Positions 45,157 through 54,254 of a stretch of DNA of 64,000 nt are shown in pieces. The notes under the pieces are model-generated. The model made no database searches. It worked only from the letters and a program-made list of their open reading frames with translations, and was not told where the DNA came from. The position numbers and the translations under genes were made by a program. The stretch comes from Paenibacillus camerounensis (lineage in GTDB: Bacteria; Bacillota; Bacilli; Paenibacillales; Paenibacillaceae): the NCBI RefSeq assembly GCF_000723885.1, contig NZ_CCDG010000026.1:62001-126000 (forward strand). The letters are read 5' to 3'. Within the stretch, counting starts at the first letter, position 1, and every line of letters begins with the position of its first letter.

Positions 45157-48100
45157 ATGAGTAAGTTGAAACGTCTACGTAAAACTAAAAGCAATCATTT
45201 TGATTCTACCCGGTCCGGATATTCTCCCGAAAAAAAGAATTGGAGTAAAAAGCAAGTCATAGCTACTTCCATTGCGTTATCCGTAATAGCTTCCGGAGTC
45301 ATTCCGCTTCAAACAGCCGATGCTTTAACTAGAGTCACTTCAGATAGCGGCACCGTATGGGAGATTCACGATGTATTTGCACCCAGTTTAGACACAGGAA
45401 GTTTACGCACAGTAGGAGCTACCCAAGTACAGGGCTTCGGTAATATTTTTGTAAAAGTGTCCTCTCCTTCAGCTTCACTGATGAATGGTCAAATGATGCG
45501 CGGGTTTGACCTGACATTCGATGGCGTTAATACTTTCACTTCAACTCAGTCTGTAAATCTGGGGAATGTAACTGTTACTAGAGCGGTGTACGTGGATACA
45601 AAAAATAATAGAACGAGATTCTTTGATACCTTCACTAATATTAATCCGGAAGCTGTAAACGTCGATGTATCTTTCGGCGGCTCTTTGGGTTATGGCACAT
45701 CGGCAAATGCTTCAGTAGTAAAGGCAACCTACTCCAATGATCTAGAGGTAACTACAGATGATTCATGGATTGTTGTAGACAGCAGTGCCAGAAACAATAA
45801 ACCATTTGGTATTGCGGTTGGATCTCCATATCCATTTAATAATGGACTGACCGGTCTGGGTAATCAGCAAAAGGATCCATTCACAACCCCATTAGCTAAG
45901 TCTGGAAATGATGCGAATTTCTACGGGTTCATTAATACCTTAAATATTGGACCGGGCGAGTCGAAATCTTTGGTACATTATGTACAGGTTGGAGAAGCTG
46001 GTGAAGAAGGGCTGAACAATCTGGTTACCGTGCTGAATGGACTTCATAGCCAGCTGGATGTATCCGGATTAACCAACGCACAAATCCGTTCCATCAGTAA
46101 CTGGGATATATCCGGTATAGAGGGACTTGATACTGGAGATAGCCTGGTTATTCCAAATGCTCCTGCAGCCAAAGCATTAGTAACTTCCTCCCCATATGAT
46201 GTGACGAATAAATCAATAGCAGAAATGCAGCAGGATATGATTAATGGTAAAACGACTTCTGTCCAGATTACGCAAGCGTATTTAGATAGAATTACGGCTT
46301 ACGATGAAGGTCAAATGGGATTGCATTCCTTCCTGCATGTATCTGAAACGGCCCTTACCCAGGCCAAAGCTGCTGACGATGCCCGGGCACAAGGCGCAAA
46401 AGGAGATCTGCTAGGTATTCCAATTGCCATTAAAGATATATATGATACAAAAGATATGCCGACTACAGGCGGTACAAAAGCCCTCGAAGGCTGGAAACCA
46501 GATTCTGATGCCTTCCAGGTTGCTAAACTAAGAGAAGCTGGAGCTGTTATTATTGGCAAGACCAATACCTCCGAGTTCGCCAATAGCGGAAGCTTTAGTG
46601 AAAGCGGCTGGATGCAAACCTGGAATGCGCTGTATCCATCCAAAACATCGTTTGGCTCCAGTGGAGGATCGGCCGTGTCTGTCGCAGCTGATTTCGCAGC
46701 GGCAGCAATGGGATCACAAACAGGGGTATCTCTTTATGCGCCTTCTACAGGTTCAAGCTTAACTAACTTCCGCGGTACAGACGGTATAGCAAGTGTCACT
46801 GGTGTAATGCCGCTCACCTGGGGACAGGATTATGCAGGTCCCATTGCCAAAACAGTAACGGACCTGGCTATTATTCTAAATGCTACAACGGGTACAGATC
46901 CAAACGATATCTTTACAGTGACTGCCGATGCTGATAATAAACGTCCTTCTGACTGGAAGGAAGCTCTGGATTCAGATGCATTGCAAGGCAAGAAAATCGG
47001 ATATATTCCTGCATCCTTTGTCTCTACATTTGCTGATGATGATACCGGACAAGCCGTAATGGATAAGTTCTCAGAGCTTCAAGCAGCGGGTGCGACAATG
47101 GTTGAAATGTCAGCGATACCATCAGCTCCGAGCCGTCCTTCTGGCATTAATGGATCTACTGAAGGCTGGGCACGCTATATTGAGCTTCATACGGACTTCC
47201 CTTACATTGATGGAGCAAGTGTACTGGCTTCAGATAAGGTGCTTATTTATAATCAAAGGGCGTATAATACTCCAACCCGTATGACTGAACAGGCTGTTCA
47301 AGATTATATCAAATACAGAACGGACTATAAGGAAGTTATCAGACAGTGGATGGACGATAATAAAGTGGATGCTGTTGTATACGCAGGATTTATCAGTGAC
47401 GTATATAACAATGACGCAGCGGCTTCCCAATTAAGCTCTGACCGTGGAACAGGCGTACTGACGTCTACTGTCGGATTGCCTACGGTAGTAGTTCCTGTAG
47501 GCACAAATGACAGCGGATATTCTATCTCTATGCAGCTTGTTGGCAGAGCATGGGATGATGCGGAAATTCTCGGCATGGGTTATGCCCTTGAGCAGCAGAG
47601 TAAAGCCAGAATACTTACAACCTTTGCTCCGGCACTTAAATACGTTTCAAATTCTACTAATCCCGTAGATAATGGAACAAACACCCCGGCTCCAGGTACT
47701 GGAGCAGGCACAGTGACTCCTCCAGCAACAACAACGCCTATAGAAACACCAGCACCTCAGCCGGAAATTGTTAGTTTTGCCGATACACTGAATCACTGGG
47801 CACGAGCAGGTATTGACACGCTTATTGCCAAGGGATTACTAACGGGTTATGCCGATGGTACCTTCCGTCCAAATGCAGGTTTGACCCGCGCGGAAGCCAT
47901 TAAGGTCATTGCAACTCAGATGGGACTTGAAGGACAAGCAAGTAGCTTTACGGATGTACCTTCAACGCATTGGGCGAATTCCTTTATCGGTGCAGCTGCC
48001 GGATCAGGCTTGATGAACGGATATAGTGATGGAAGCTTCCGTCCAGACCAGAAGATTAGCCGTAGTGAATTAGCGGCGCTGATAACCAGAGCTTTTAAAT

Positions 48101-48288
48101 TAACCGGTACAGGTAATGTATCCTTCACAGATGTTAACAGAAATGCCTGGTACTATGATTCCGTTGCTGCACTCGCATCCAATAATATTATTACAGGCTA
48201 CGCAGACAACACCTTTAAGCCTGAAAAAGATATTACCAGAGCAGAGTTTGCAACAATCGTATCCAGATTACTGGAGACTGTGAATTAA
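45157..48288 (+). CDS. Secreted amidase-signature enzyme with three SLH domains
   Basis: 1043 residues from ATG 45157 (AAAGGAG 9 nt upstream; an ATG 21 nt earlier has none). Signal peptide with a long basic start, then I-A-L-S-V-I-A-S-G-V-I-P-L-Q-T-A-D-A. Residues ~65-330 are a beta-rich domain I do not recognise. Residues ~350-830 are an amidase-signature domain: Lys in I-A-I-K-D-I-Y-D, the Ser-rich F-G-S-S-G-G-S-A and G-S-Q-T-G-V-S for cis-Ser and nucleophile Ser, replacing the usual G-T-D-T-G-G-S. A Pro/Thr linker and three SLH repeats (N-H-W-A, T-H-W-A, N-A-W-Y starts; T-R-A-E, S-R-S-E, T-R-A-E ends) anchor it to the cell wall. It should hydrolyse an amide outside the cell; the substrate is unknown. 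Confidence 0.88.
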   Translation: MSKLKRLRKTKSNHFDSTRSGYSPEKKNWSKKQVIATSIALSVIASGVIPLQTADALTRVTSDSGTVWEIHDVFAPSLDTGSLRTVGATQVQGFGNIFVKVSSPSASLMNGQMMRGFDLTFDGVNTFTSTQSVNLGNVTVTRAVYVDTKNNRTRFFDTFTNINPEAVNVDVSFGGSLGYGTSANASVVKATYSNDLEVTTDDSWIVVDSSARNNKPFGIAVGSPYPFNNGLTGLGNQQKDPFTTPLAKSGNDANFYGFINTLNIGPGESKSLVHYVQVGEAGEEGLNNLVTVLNGLHSQLDVSGLTNAQIRSISNWDISGIEGLDTGDSLVIPNAPAAKALVTSSPYDVTNKSIAEMQQDMINGKTTSVQITQAYLDRITAYDEGQMGLHSFLHVSETALTQAKAADDARAQGAKGDLLGIPIAIKDIYDTKDMPTTGGTKALEGWKPDSDAFQVAKLREAGAVIIGKTNTSEFANSGSFSESGWMQTWNALYPSKTSFGSSGGSAVSVAADFAAAAMGSQTGVSLYAPSTGSSLTNFRGTDGIASVTGVMPLTWGQDYAGPIAKTVTDLAIILNATTGTDPNDIFTVTADADNKRPSDWKEALDSDALQGKKIGYIPASFVSTFADDDTGQAVMDKFSELQAAGATMVEMSAIPSAPSRPSGINGSTEGWARYIELHTDFPYIDGASVLASDKVLIYNQRAYNTPTRMTEQAVQDYIKYRTDYKEVIRQWMDDNKVDAVVYAGFISDVYNNDAAASQLSSDRGTGVLTSTVGLPTVVVPVGTNDSGYSISMQLVGRAWDDAEILGMGYALEQQSKARILTTFAPALKYVSNSTNPVDNGTNTPAPGTGAGTVTPPATTTPIETPAPQPEIVSFADTLNHWARAGIDTLIAKGLLTGYADGTFRPNAGLTRAEAIKVIATQMGLEGQASSFTDVPSTHWANSFIGAAAGSGLMNGYSDGSFRPDQKISRSELAALITRAFKLTGTGNVSFTDVNRNAWYYDSVAALASNNIITGYADNTFKPEKDITRAEFATIVSRLLETVN

Positions 48289-48309
48289 ACCAGATGCAGC
48301 CTTATTTAC

Positions 48310-48343
48310 AGGAAGGGCCATCCCAAAAGGGATGGCCCTTCCT
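48310..48343 (+). terminator. Strong hairpin after the amidase gene
   Basis: aggaagggccatccc / gggatggcccttcct, perfect 15-bp arms with an aaaa loop. No long T run follows. Confidence 0.7.
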
Positions 48344-48392
48344 GCGGTTGCAGATAGGTTACACAGCTAATCGTTCAAGCCCGCAGCTTCCC

Positions 48393-48530
48393 TTAAAATC
48401 GAATAACAACCGTCCCTTTAGGATGAGCTGCAGCGACAACATTCAGTGCTTCGTTAATATCCTCAATGTGGAATTCTGTCGGGTCCACCGCGGGTACAAT
48501 CCCGTTATGTTTATATAATCTGGCGAAAGG
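48393..48530 (-). pseudogene. C-terminal fragment of a zinc-type alcohol dehydrogenase/quinone reductase
   Basis: Minus-strand frame ending at the TAA 48393-48395 gives a clear family tail: R-L-Y-K-H-N-G-I-V-P-A-V-D-P, F-H-I-E-D-I-N-E-A-L-N and K-G-T-V-V-I-R-F. The upstream ~300 residues of the enzyme are absent; the frame meets the next fragment at about 48535. Confidence 0.6.
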
Positions 48531-48540
48531 GAACGATCTG

Positions 48541-48690
48541 ATGTCTATTTGTGATTTTCAAGTAAACACAATCAGTGGTAAGACTATAGAATTGTCAACA
48601 TCCCAAGGGAAAGCACTCCTTATTGTCAACACTGCCAGTATGTGCAGCTATTACAAAGTTTTTGATCGGCCGGAACGGACGAATACTTAA
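48541..48690 (+). pseudogene. N-terminal fragment of a glutathione peroxidase-like gene
   Basis: ATG 48541 (AAAGGGA upstream) opens with S-I-C-D-F-Q-V-N-T-I-S-G-K and L-L-I-V-N-T-A-S-M-C, the start of the GPx fold with its peroxidatic Cys position. The similarity stops after ~40 residues and the frame ends at 48690. The remaining ~120 residues of a GPx are missing. Confidence 0.6.
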
Positions 48691-48824
48691 CAGATACGAA
48701 ACAACGACAGAACCATTTGAAATACAGTCAGCCATTGAATCCTTGCTTTATCCCTTCTCGTGACATTAATTACATAATACAAAATTACCCAATGGTAATA
48801 TTTTCAACATGGGGGTGTTGTACT

Positions 48825-48917
48825 TTGACTAATAATCAGCTGGTACCCGTTATTCTTGCTTTCCTCGCGGCTATTAGTTGTTGGGTTGGATTCATAAGTA
48901 AGCGTAAGAAAAAGTAG
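48825..48917 (+). CDS. Possible small single-helix membrane peptide
   Basis: TTG 48825 with gggggtg 7 nt upstream encodes 30 residues: T-N-N-Q-L-V-P-V-I-L-A-F-L-A-A-I-S-C-W-V-G-F-I-S then a basic K-R-K-K-K tail, a good single TM helix with a positive C-terminus. An ATG at 48792 in the same frame would add 11 residues. Such peptides include type I toxins and small regulators of transporters; no family recognised. Confidence 0.4.
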   Translation: MTNNQLVPVILAFLAAISCWVGFISKRKKK

Positions 48918-48929
48918 ATTTTATTGTGG

Positions 48930-48986
48930 AGCGATTGAGGACGGGGGAGTTAACCTTCCACTCCTGAGGCGCTTGATCTATTTTTT
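48930..48986 (+). terminator. Probable terminator before the Sfp-type gene
   Basis: Imperfect hairpin with inner ggagt/actcc and outer agcg/cgct pairs, followed by six T at 48981-48986. Confidence 0.45.
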
Positions 48987-49033
48987 CCATTCATAATCCG
49001 TGCTAGCTAATCTTTTATTAAAGGAATGAGAAC

Positions 49034-49729
49034 ATGCCGCAAATTATCGCATTAGAAATTAATAATAGACTTAGCTCTAATACTTTTCGTATATTATTGG
49101 ATTACCTCCCAGTGGAGAAACAGGCTAAGATTCGTTCATTTCGGCGATACGAGGATGCATTAAGAACACTGTTTGGTGAATTGTTAGTTCGGACATCTGT
49201 AATGGAGATGTATCAACTTCCTAATAACCGCATCCAATTTAATTCCAATGGTTACGGCAAGCCATTTCTAGTACATCCTGAACCCTTTCATTTTAATATA
49301 TCCCATTCCGGTCATTGGGTTGTACTCGCCATCGATTCGAACCCAATAGGCATTGATATTGAAAAAATTCAGCCTTTCGATCTTCCAACAGCAGAATACT
49401 TTTTCACAAAAAACGAGTATGCCGATCTAATCAGAAAACCATCAATTGAGCAATTATCATATTTTTATGACTTGTGGACCCTCAAAGAGAGCTATATCAA
49501 ATATATCGGAAAAGGATTATCTCAAGATCTGAACTCGTTTAGTATCCATTGCGACAACGGTGTATTTAAACTAACCTCTCAGGAGGAGGCATCTTGTGTC
49601 TTTTTCAATCAATATGATATTGATCCGGATTACAAACTATCCTTATGTTCGTTATCTCAAAACCCACCTTCTATTGTATTGATAAAGTCATGTGATGAGC
49701 TTATAAAACAATTCTCAGCAAAAATATAA
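49034..49729 (+). CDS. Sfp-type 4'-phosphopantetheinyl transferase
   Basis: 231 residues. It transfers phosphopantetheine from CoA to carrier-protein serines. Seen: N-terminal F-G-E-L-L-V-R, the core F-N-I-S-H-S-G-H-W-V, the Mg-binding G-I-D-I-E-K-I, and the W-T-L-K-E-S-Y-I-K-Y-I-G-K-G-L motif. AAAGGA lies 9 nt upstream. It is the activating enzyme expected for the ACP domains of the PKS genes downstream. Confidence 0.93.
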   Translation: MPQIIALEINNRLSSNTFRILLDYLPVEKQAKIRSFRRYEDALRTLFGELLVRTSVMEMYQLPNNRIQFNSNGYGKPFLVHPEPFHFNISHSGHWVVLAIDSNPIGIDIEKIQPFDLPTAEYFFTKNEYADLIRKPSIEQLSYFYDLWTLKESYIKYIGKGLSQDLNSFSIHCDNGVFKLTSQEEASCVFFNQYDIDPDYKLSLCSLSQNPPSIVLIKSCDELIKQFSAKI

Positions 49730-49871
49730 TATATATCCATAGTCCAGGCTCATCTAATTAACTAACAAGCCAACATGGAGTGTTGAATTCGCTCTCGGTG
49801 ATCTTCCTTAAAAAGGAACAGCCCCGTTAGAAAACGTTGCGTATTATATATTTAATTACCTGCATCTAAAG

Positions 49872-49919
49872 AAAAGGTGTCAATACTCTCCTCGCCAGGA
49901 GACAGTATCAACACCTTTT
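49872..49919 (-). terminator. Terminator of the RND gene
   Basis: aaaaggtgt(tgatactgtctcc)/(ggagagtattga)acacctttt: long nested hairpin just after the RND stop, followed on the minus strand by a T-rich tract. Confidence 0.8.
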
Positions 49920-49929
49920 GCTTTGTTAC

Positions 49930-52900
49930 TTACATATTTATCTGATCTTGTTCTACGCTTGTATTCATATTATTCAATCGTTGTCGTTTAGATTTCCGGA
50001 AGAAAAAAGCTTCATATATTACAGGTACGACTACCAAGGTCAGTAATGTTGATACCGCCAACCCGCCGACTACAACAACTGCCAAGCCTTTTGAAACGAT
50101 ACTGCCAAGCTCCGGCTTCGAAAAGAGCACCGGCAGAAGTGCAAATATGGTAGCCGCAGCCGTCATCAGGATTGGACGAAGTCTGACATTTCCTGCTTCG
50201 ATTAGGGCCTCTCGAATGATCATTGTTTTTTCGTTCTGTTTCACCCGGTCCAGCAAAACAATTGCATTAGTAACTACAATTCCTATAAGCATCAATGCGC
50301 CTATCAAGGCAAACGTATCTACGGGTATTCTAGTAATAATCAGACCCAGTATTGAACCAACCGCTGCGAATGGCAACGAGAAAAGAATAACAAATGGCAT
50401 TCTAAGATTCTTAAACATAATGACTAAAAGTAAATAAATAATGCCAATCGAAACGATCATAGCTGTGAATAAGTTATTGGTATCCACACTCTGCTGTGCC
50501 CCTGCTCCGCCTATATCCAAGGAGACTCCATCGGGCAGCTTAAGCGAGGAGGTTTCCAAGGCAATTTGATTGTTAATGGTACTTAATTTGCTTCCATCTA
50601 CAGTAGCAGTGATACGAATGAAATCATGACTGTTCTTCCTAAGAATCGTAGATTGTTGCTCCGTTTTTTCAATTTTCGCAACTTCACTTAATGCAACCTC
50701 ACCTGTTTTTCCAATCACTTTCAAATCTTGCAGACTGTCTCCGGTTTGTAATGGATTCGTTGTATCTAATAGAATCGGTGTCGCAACTCCATCCAGTATC
50801 ATCGAACCGATTGGTATTTGATTCAACTGCATATTTAATTGCATTGCCAGGTTTGAAACATTCGTTGAGCCGGGATCCACATTAATACTGTAGATCGTTT
50901 TCTTCTCCGTCAGATTAGTGCTGATTTTTTGAATTCCTTCAATTGGGTTCAGTGCTTCAGTAACACTTTTAGCCGCTGCTTCCAAATCCTCCTGATGACT
51001 TCCTGAAAGATCAAGAACGATAGCATTATTGGCTGAACTCATTCCGCTTGATTCCGTATATTCGAAATCAGCATTTGGGTACTGATCTTTGAAGGTAATA
51101 ATCTTGTCTATTAATTGGTCTGCATTCGCATCCTCTTTCAAGAAGATGGTAAATGCGATGGATGTCGGCGACTGAACAGATCCTAATTTCAGGTCCTCTT
51201 CACTAACACCTAAATGAATAAATTCATGCTTGGTTTCTGGTTGCTGCCTTACCAAATCTTCTAGTTGAAGTGCAGTTTGTTTGACGGTCTCATAAGGAGT
51301 ATCGCTTGGAAGGGTCAGGTTAATATCAATCTGTGAGGTATCGTTATTATTTATCGTGCCTTTAGGTATAACCCCATAAGCTACGATAGAACCAATCAAT
51401 AGAACAAAGGTTGCTGCAAGTGTGATAAATTTGTGATTCAAAGTCCATTTTAACACGGCCTGATACGATTTCACCTGCTTATGCTTCTTTGACTTGGCAT
51501 TCTTCATGAAACTATGACCTAACAATGGGACTACCGTTATAGCAACAAATAATGAAGCCAACAAGGAATAGGTTACTGTCAGAGCAAAGGGCAGAACCAT
51601 CGCAGACAAGCCTTTAACTAATCCAAGCGGCAAGAATACACAAACGGAGGTCAAAGTTGAAAGTGTAATAGCTCCTGCGACATCTTTGACTGAGTCTATA
51701 ATAACGTCTTTGGTATAGCCTTCTATCTGTGATCTGCGGTATAGGTTTTCTATAACGACAATACTGTCATCAACTAATCGTCCGATTGCAACAGCAATAC
51801 CTCCTATAGTGATTACGTTCAAACTTATGTCTGATAACGATAAGAGGAATAAAGTAATTGCCAGCGATAAAGGTATGCTGATAATTGTAATAAGTGTCAT
51901 TCTCCAATTTCTTAAGAACAGAAAGATAATCAAGGTTGCGAACAAAGTACCCAGCAGCACCTCACGCATCATACTATTAACAGAACCTGTAATGAAAGAG
52001 TCGCTCGACCAAACAAGGGATGTCTCAATGTCGCCCTTATAATCCTCGTTCATTTTCTTGATTTCAGATGCTATATTTTTTCCAACCTCTACAGCATTCC
52101 CGCCTGCAACCTTATTCACTAAAAGAACAACACCATCTTGACCATTTAAATGAGTCATCGTCTTTGTATCTTTAGAAAGGCTAATCTTCGCAACATCGCT
52201 TAGTTTAACATCAGCCGCAACATTAAGTTCCCCGAGCGATTGTAGGTCATTTAAGTTGCCGACAACTTTAAGGGATACTGCTGTATTATCCACCACATGG
52301 CTGCCTAAGGACACGACTAGATTTTGGCCGCTTAACAGGCTCATTAGGCTTTCCATTGATATCTGATGTTTACTCAATTCATCTGGATCTACACGGATAA
52401 TCACATTTTGCGTAACACCACCAGTATTTCGAATGCTTCCTACATCTGTGATCTTCTGTAATCGGGGGATGATTTCGTTATTAATTTTATCCATTCCTGT
52501 GGATGACATTTGATCTGATAATCCGATTCCCAGGATAGAAACCGGCATGCTGTCTGTACTCGGCTGATAAATATAAGGCTTGCTTACCCCTGCTGGAAGC
52601 TGCAGCCCATTCACAATTTTTTCTGTTTCGGCAACTGCTTCTTTCATCTTGATTCCGAGCTGGAACTTTATCGTGACCTGGGAGTAACCGTCCCCGGTAG
52701 TAGATATAACAGAGGATTGCCCCTTCACATTCGCTACCGCTCTCTCTATCGGTTCTGTTGCAGATACCAGCATCGAATTTGAATCCATGGATTGTCCTAC
52801 TGTTGTGATGCTGATTGTAGATACTTCCATAGAAGGTTGTAATTCCCTTGGCATTTTAGAGTAACTGAAAATGCCGACAAGCAAACTTAAAAAAACGATA

Positions 52901-52950
52901 ACCAGAATTGCTGCTTTGTTCGCCATAGCCCATTTCGTGATTCTGTGCAT
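49930..52950 (-). CDS. RND-family efflux pump (HAE1/SwrC-like)
   Basis: 1006 residues, the full 12-TM RND architecture with two large outer loops. An N-terminal TM helix (A-A-I-L-V-I-V-F-L-S-L-L-V-G-I-F-S-Y) is followed by S-K-M-P-R-E-L-Q-P. In TM4 the proton-relay segment reads G-G-I-A-V-A-I-G-R-L-V-D-D-S-I-V-V-I-E-N. Firmicute members such as SwrC export lipopeptides. No membrane-fusion protein gene is adjacent. Next to a PKS locus it is most likely the product exporter or a self-protection pump, probably repressed by the GntR protein encoded divergently. Confidence 0.9.
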   Translation of the reverse strand: MHRITKWAMANKAAILVIVFLSLLVGIFSYSKMPRELQPSMEVSTISITTVGQSMDSNSMLVSATEPIERAVANVKGQSSVISTTGDGYSQVTIKFQLGIKMKEAVAETEKIVNGLQLPAGVSKPYIYQPSTDSMPVSILGIGLSDQMSSTGMDKINNEIIPRLQKITDVGSIRNTGGVTQNVIIRVDPDELSKHQISMESLMSLLSGQNLVVSLGSHVVDNTAVSLKVVGNLNDLQSLGELNVAADVKLSDVAKISLSKDTKTMTHLNGQDGVVLLVNKVAGGNAVEVGKNIASEIKKMNEDYKGDIETSLVWSSDSFITGSVNSMMREVLLGTLFATLIIFLFLRNWRMTLITIISIPLSLAITLFLLSLSDISLNVITIGGIAVAIGRLVDDSIVVIENLYRRSQIEGYTKDVIIDSVKDVAGAITLSTLTSVCVFLPLGLVKGLSAMVLPFALTVTYSLLASLFVAITVVPLLGHSFMKNAKSKKHKQVKSYQAVLKWTLNHKFITLAATFVLLIGSIVAYGVIPKGTINNNDTSQIDINLTLPSDTPYETVKQTALQLEDLVRQQPETKHEFIHLGVSEEDLKLGSVQSPTSIAFTIFLKEDANADQLIDKIITFKDQYPNADFEYTESSGMSSANNAIVLDLSGSHQEDLEAAAKSVTEALNPIEGIQKISTNLTEKKTIYSINVDPGSTNVSNLAMQLNMQLNQIPIGSMILDGVATPILLDTTNPLQTGDSLQDLKVIGKTGEVALSEVAKIEKTEQQSTILRKNSHDFIRITATVDGSKLSTINNQIALETSSLKLPDGVSLDIGGAGAQQSVDTNNLFTAMIVSIGIIYLLLVIMFKNLRMPFVILFSLPFAAVGSILGLIITRIPVDTFALIGALMLIGIVVTNAIVLLDRVKQNEKTMIIREALIEAGNVRLRPILMTAAATIFALLPVLFSKPELGSIVSKGLAVVVVGGLAVSTLLTLVVVPVIYEAFFFRKSKRQRLNNMNTSVEQDQINM

Positions 52951-53005
52951 CCTTTTAGCTCCTTAAAGTAGAATTAATTTAATTTTTACCAAATTATGTA
53001 TCAAC

Positions 53006-53041
53006 AATTGTATTATATACCATAATACACTTAAGTCAATG
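53006..53041 (-). promoter_or_regulatory. Promoter/operator of the RND gene (mirror copy)
   Basis: On the minus strand: TTGACT, 16-nt spacer, TATAAT, with the inverted repeat TGTATTAT-N5-ATAATACA (53009-53029) over spacer and -10. It matches the promoter at 53071-53106 at 30 of 36 positions. Confidence 0.75.
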
Positions 53042-53070
53042 ATAACTTTTTATTCAAAATACTGTAAATG

Positions 53071-53106
53071 CATTGACTTGTTTGTATTAACATATATAAT
53101 ACAATT
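53071..53106 (+). promoter_or_regulatory. Promoter/operator of the second GntR/ABC operon
   Basis: TTGACT (53073-53078), 16 nt, TATAAT (53095-53100), with GTATTA-N7-TAATAC across spacer and -10. It is the divergent near-copy of the RND promoter, so the same repressor probably acts on both. Confidence 0.75.
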
Positions 53107-53142
53107 CATGAGGAGTCATAAAGTCAGTGAGGGGGATGTGAA

Positions 53143-53529
53143 ATGGATATTATTCAAGTAGGCGACCTCACGTTCCAGTTGGATTACAGCAAGCCTTTGT
53201 ATGAGCAGATCATCAGCCAATTTCGATTTGACATTGCACAGGGGAATATCCCATTGGGTACAAGAACACTTTCAGTCCGTGATCTAGCTAAAGAGCTAAA
53301 AGTTAACCCCAATACAGTCATGCGGGCTTATCAGGAATTGGAGCGGGATAATCTTTTCGAAACTCGAAGAGGGCACGGAACTTTTGTAACCTCATCCCAG
53401 AAGAAAGTGGATGAACTTCAACGATCCCTGGCAACTCAGGCTGTTAGCAGCTTTGTTACGTCCATAAAGAGCATAGGATTTACGAAAGACTCTGCTATAA
53501 CATTGATTGAGGAGGCTGAGTGGAATTGA
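53143..53529 (+). CDS. GntR-family repressor, YtrA subfamily
   Basis: 128 residues. GntR winged helix with P-L-Y-E-Q-I-I-S-Q-F, T-L-S-V-R-D-L-A-K-E-L-K-V-N-P-N-T-V-M-R-A-Y-Q-E-L-E and G-H-G-T-F-V, and a short helical tail. First gene of a GntR-ATPase-permease operon whose start overlaps the next gene by 10 nt. Likely binds the two mirrored operators upstream and so controls its own operon and the RND pump together. Confidence 0.92.
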   Translation: MDIIQVGDLTFQLDYSKPLYEQIISQFRFDIAQGNIPLGTRTLSVRDLAKELKVNPNTVMRAYQELERDNLFETRRGHGTFVTSSQKKVDELQRSLATQAVSSFVTSIKSIGFTKDSAITLIEEAEWN

Positions 53530-54254
53530 TAACTCATGGGCCTAATTCATTAGTCACTAATTCAGATGCTGTTGTATGTAAGGAGCTGGTTAAGCGTTAT
53601 AAGCAAAAGCTTGTTCTTAATCAATTTACAGCTTCATTCCCTGCCGGTAAGATAACTGGTCTTCTTGGGCAGAATGGAGCAGGCAAGTCCACATTACTCA
53701 AGATTATTGCAGGATTAACCCAACCTGATCTTGGAGAGGCCCGAATTTTCGGTAAAAAAATCCATTGGAAACAAAATCATGACATTACTATTTTGTCTGA
53801 TCGAACCAAATGGTATGAGCATCACACTGTATTGGAAGCTATAAAGTTTTCCAAGGTTTTGTTTCCTTCCTTCGATTTAGAAAAAGCTTTGGAACTAATC
53901 CAGTTCATGGAATTGGATGCCGATCAAAAAGTACATACACTATCCAGAGGACAGGAATCACGTCTGTATCTTGTGCTATGCCTTGCACGAAATACAAAAA
54001 TTGTGCTATTGGATGAACCATTCTCAGGTATTGATCTCGTGTCTAAAGAACAAATCATTCAGGTCATTATCGACTATATGGTTGAATCTTCTTCCACTCT
54101 TATTATTAGTACACATGAAATTCACGAAACAGAAGGATTATTCGATCACGCTGTTTTTATCCGCAATGGGGCTAACGTATTGTCAGGGGATGTAGAATAC
54201 TTGCGTGCTACACAGGGATCAATCGAAACTATATATAGGGGGATTTATCGATGA
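53520..54254 (+). CDS. ABC transporter ATP-binding protein
   Basis: 244 residues from GTG 53520 (AGGAGG 4 nt upstream). Walker A G-Q-N-G-A-G-K-S-T-L, a degenerate signature L-S-R-G-Q-E-S-R, Walker B I-V-L-L-D-E-P-F-S-G-I-D and switch S-T-H-E-I-H. YtrB-like, as in the operon at 14.5 kb. It overlaps the membrane gene by 4 nt (ATGA). Confidence 0.92.
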   Translation: MELITHGPNSLVTNSDAVVCKELVKRYKQKLVLNQFTASFPAGKITGLLGQNGAGKSTLLKIIAGLTQPDLGEARIFGKKIHWKQNHDITILSDRTKWYEHHTVLEAIKFSKVLFPSFDLEKALELIQFMELDADQKVHTLSRGQESRLYLVLCLARNTKIVLLDEPFSGIDLVSKEQIIQVIIDYMVESSSTLIISTHEIHETEGLFDHAVFIRNGANVLSGDVEYLRATQGSIETIYRGIYR

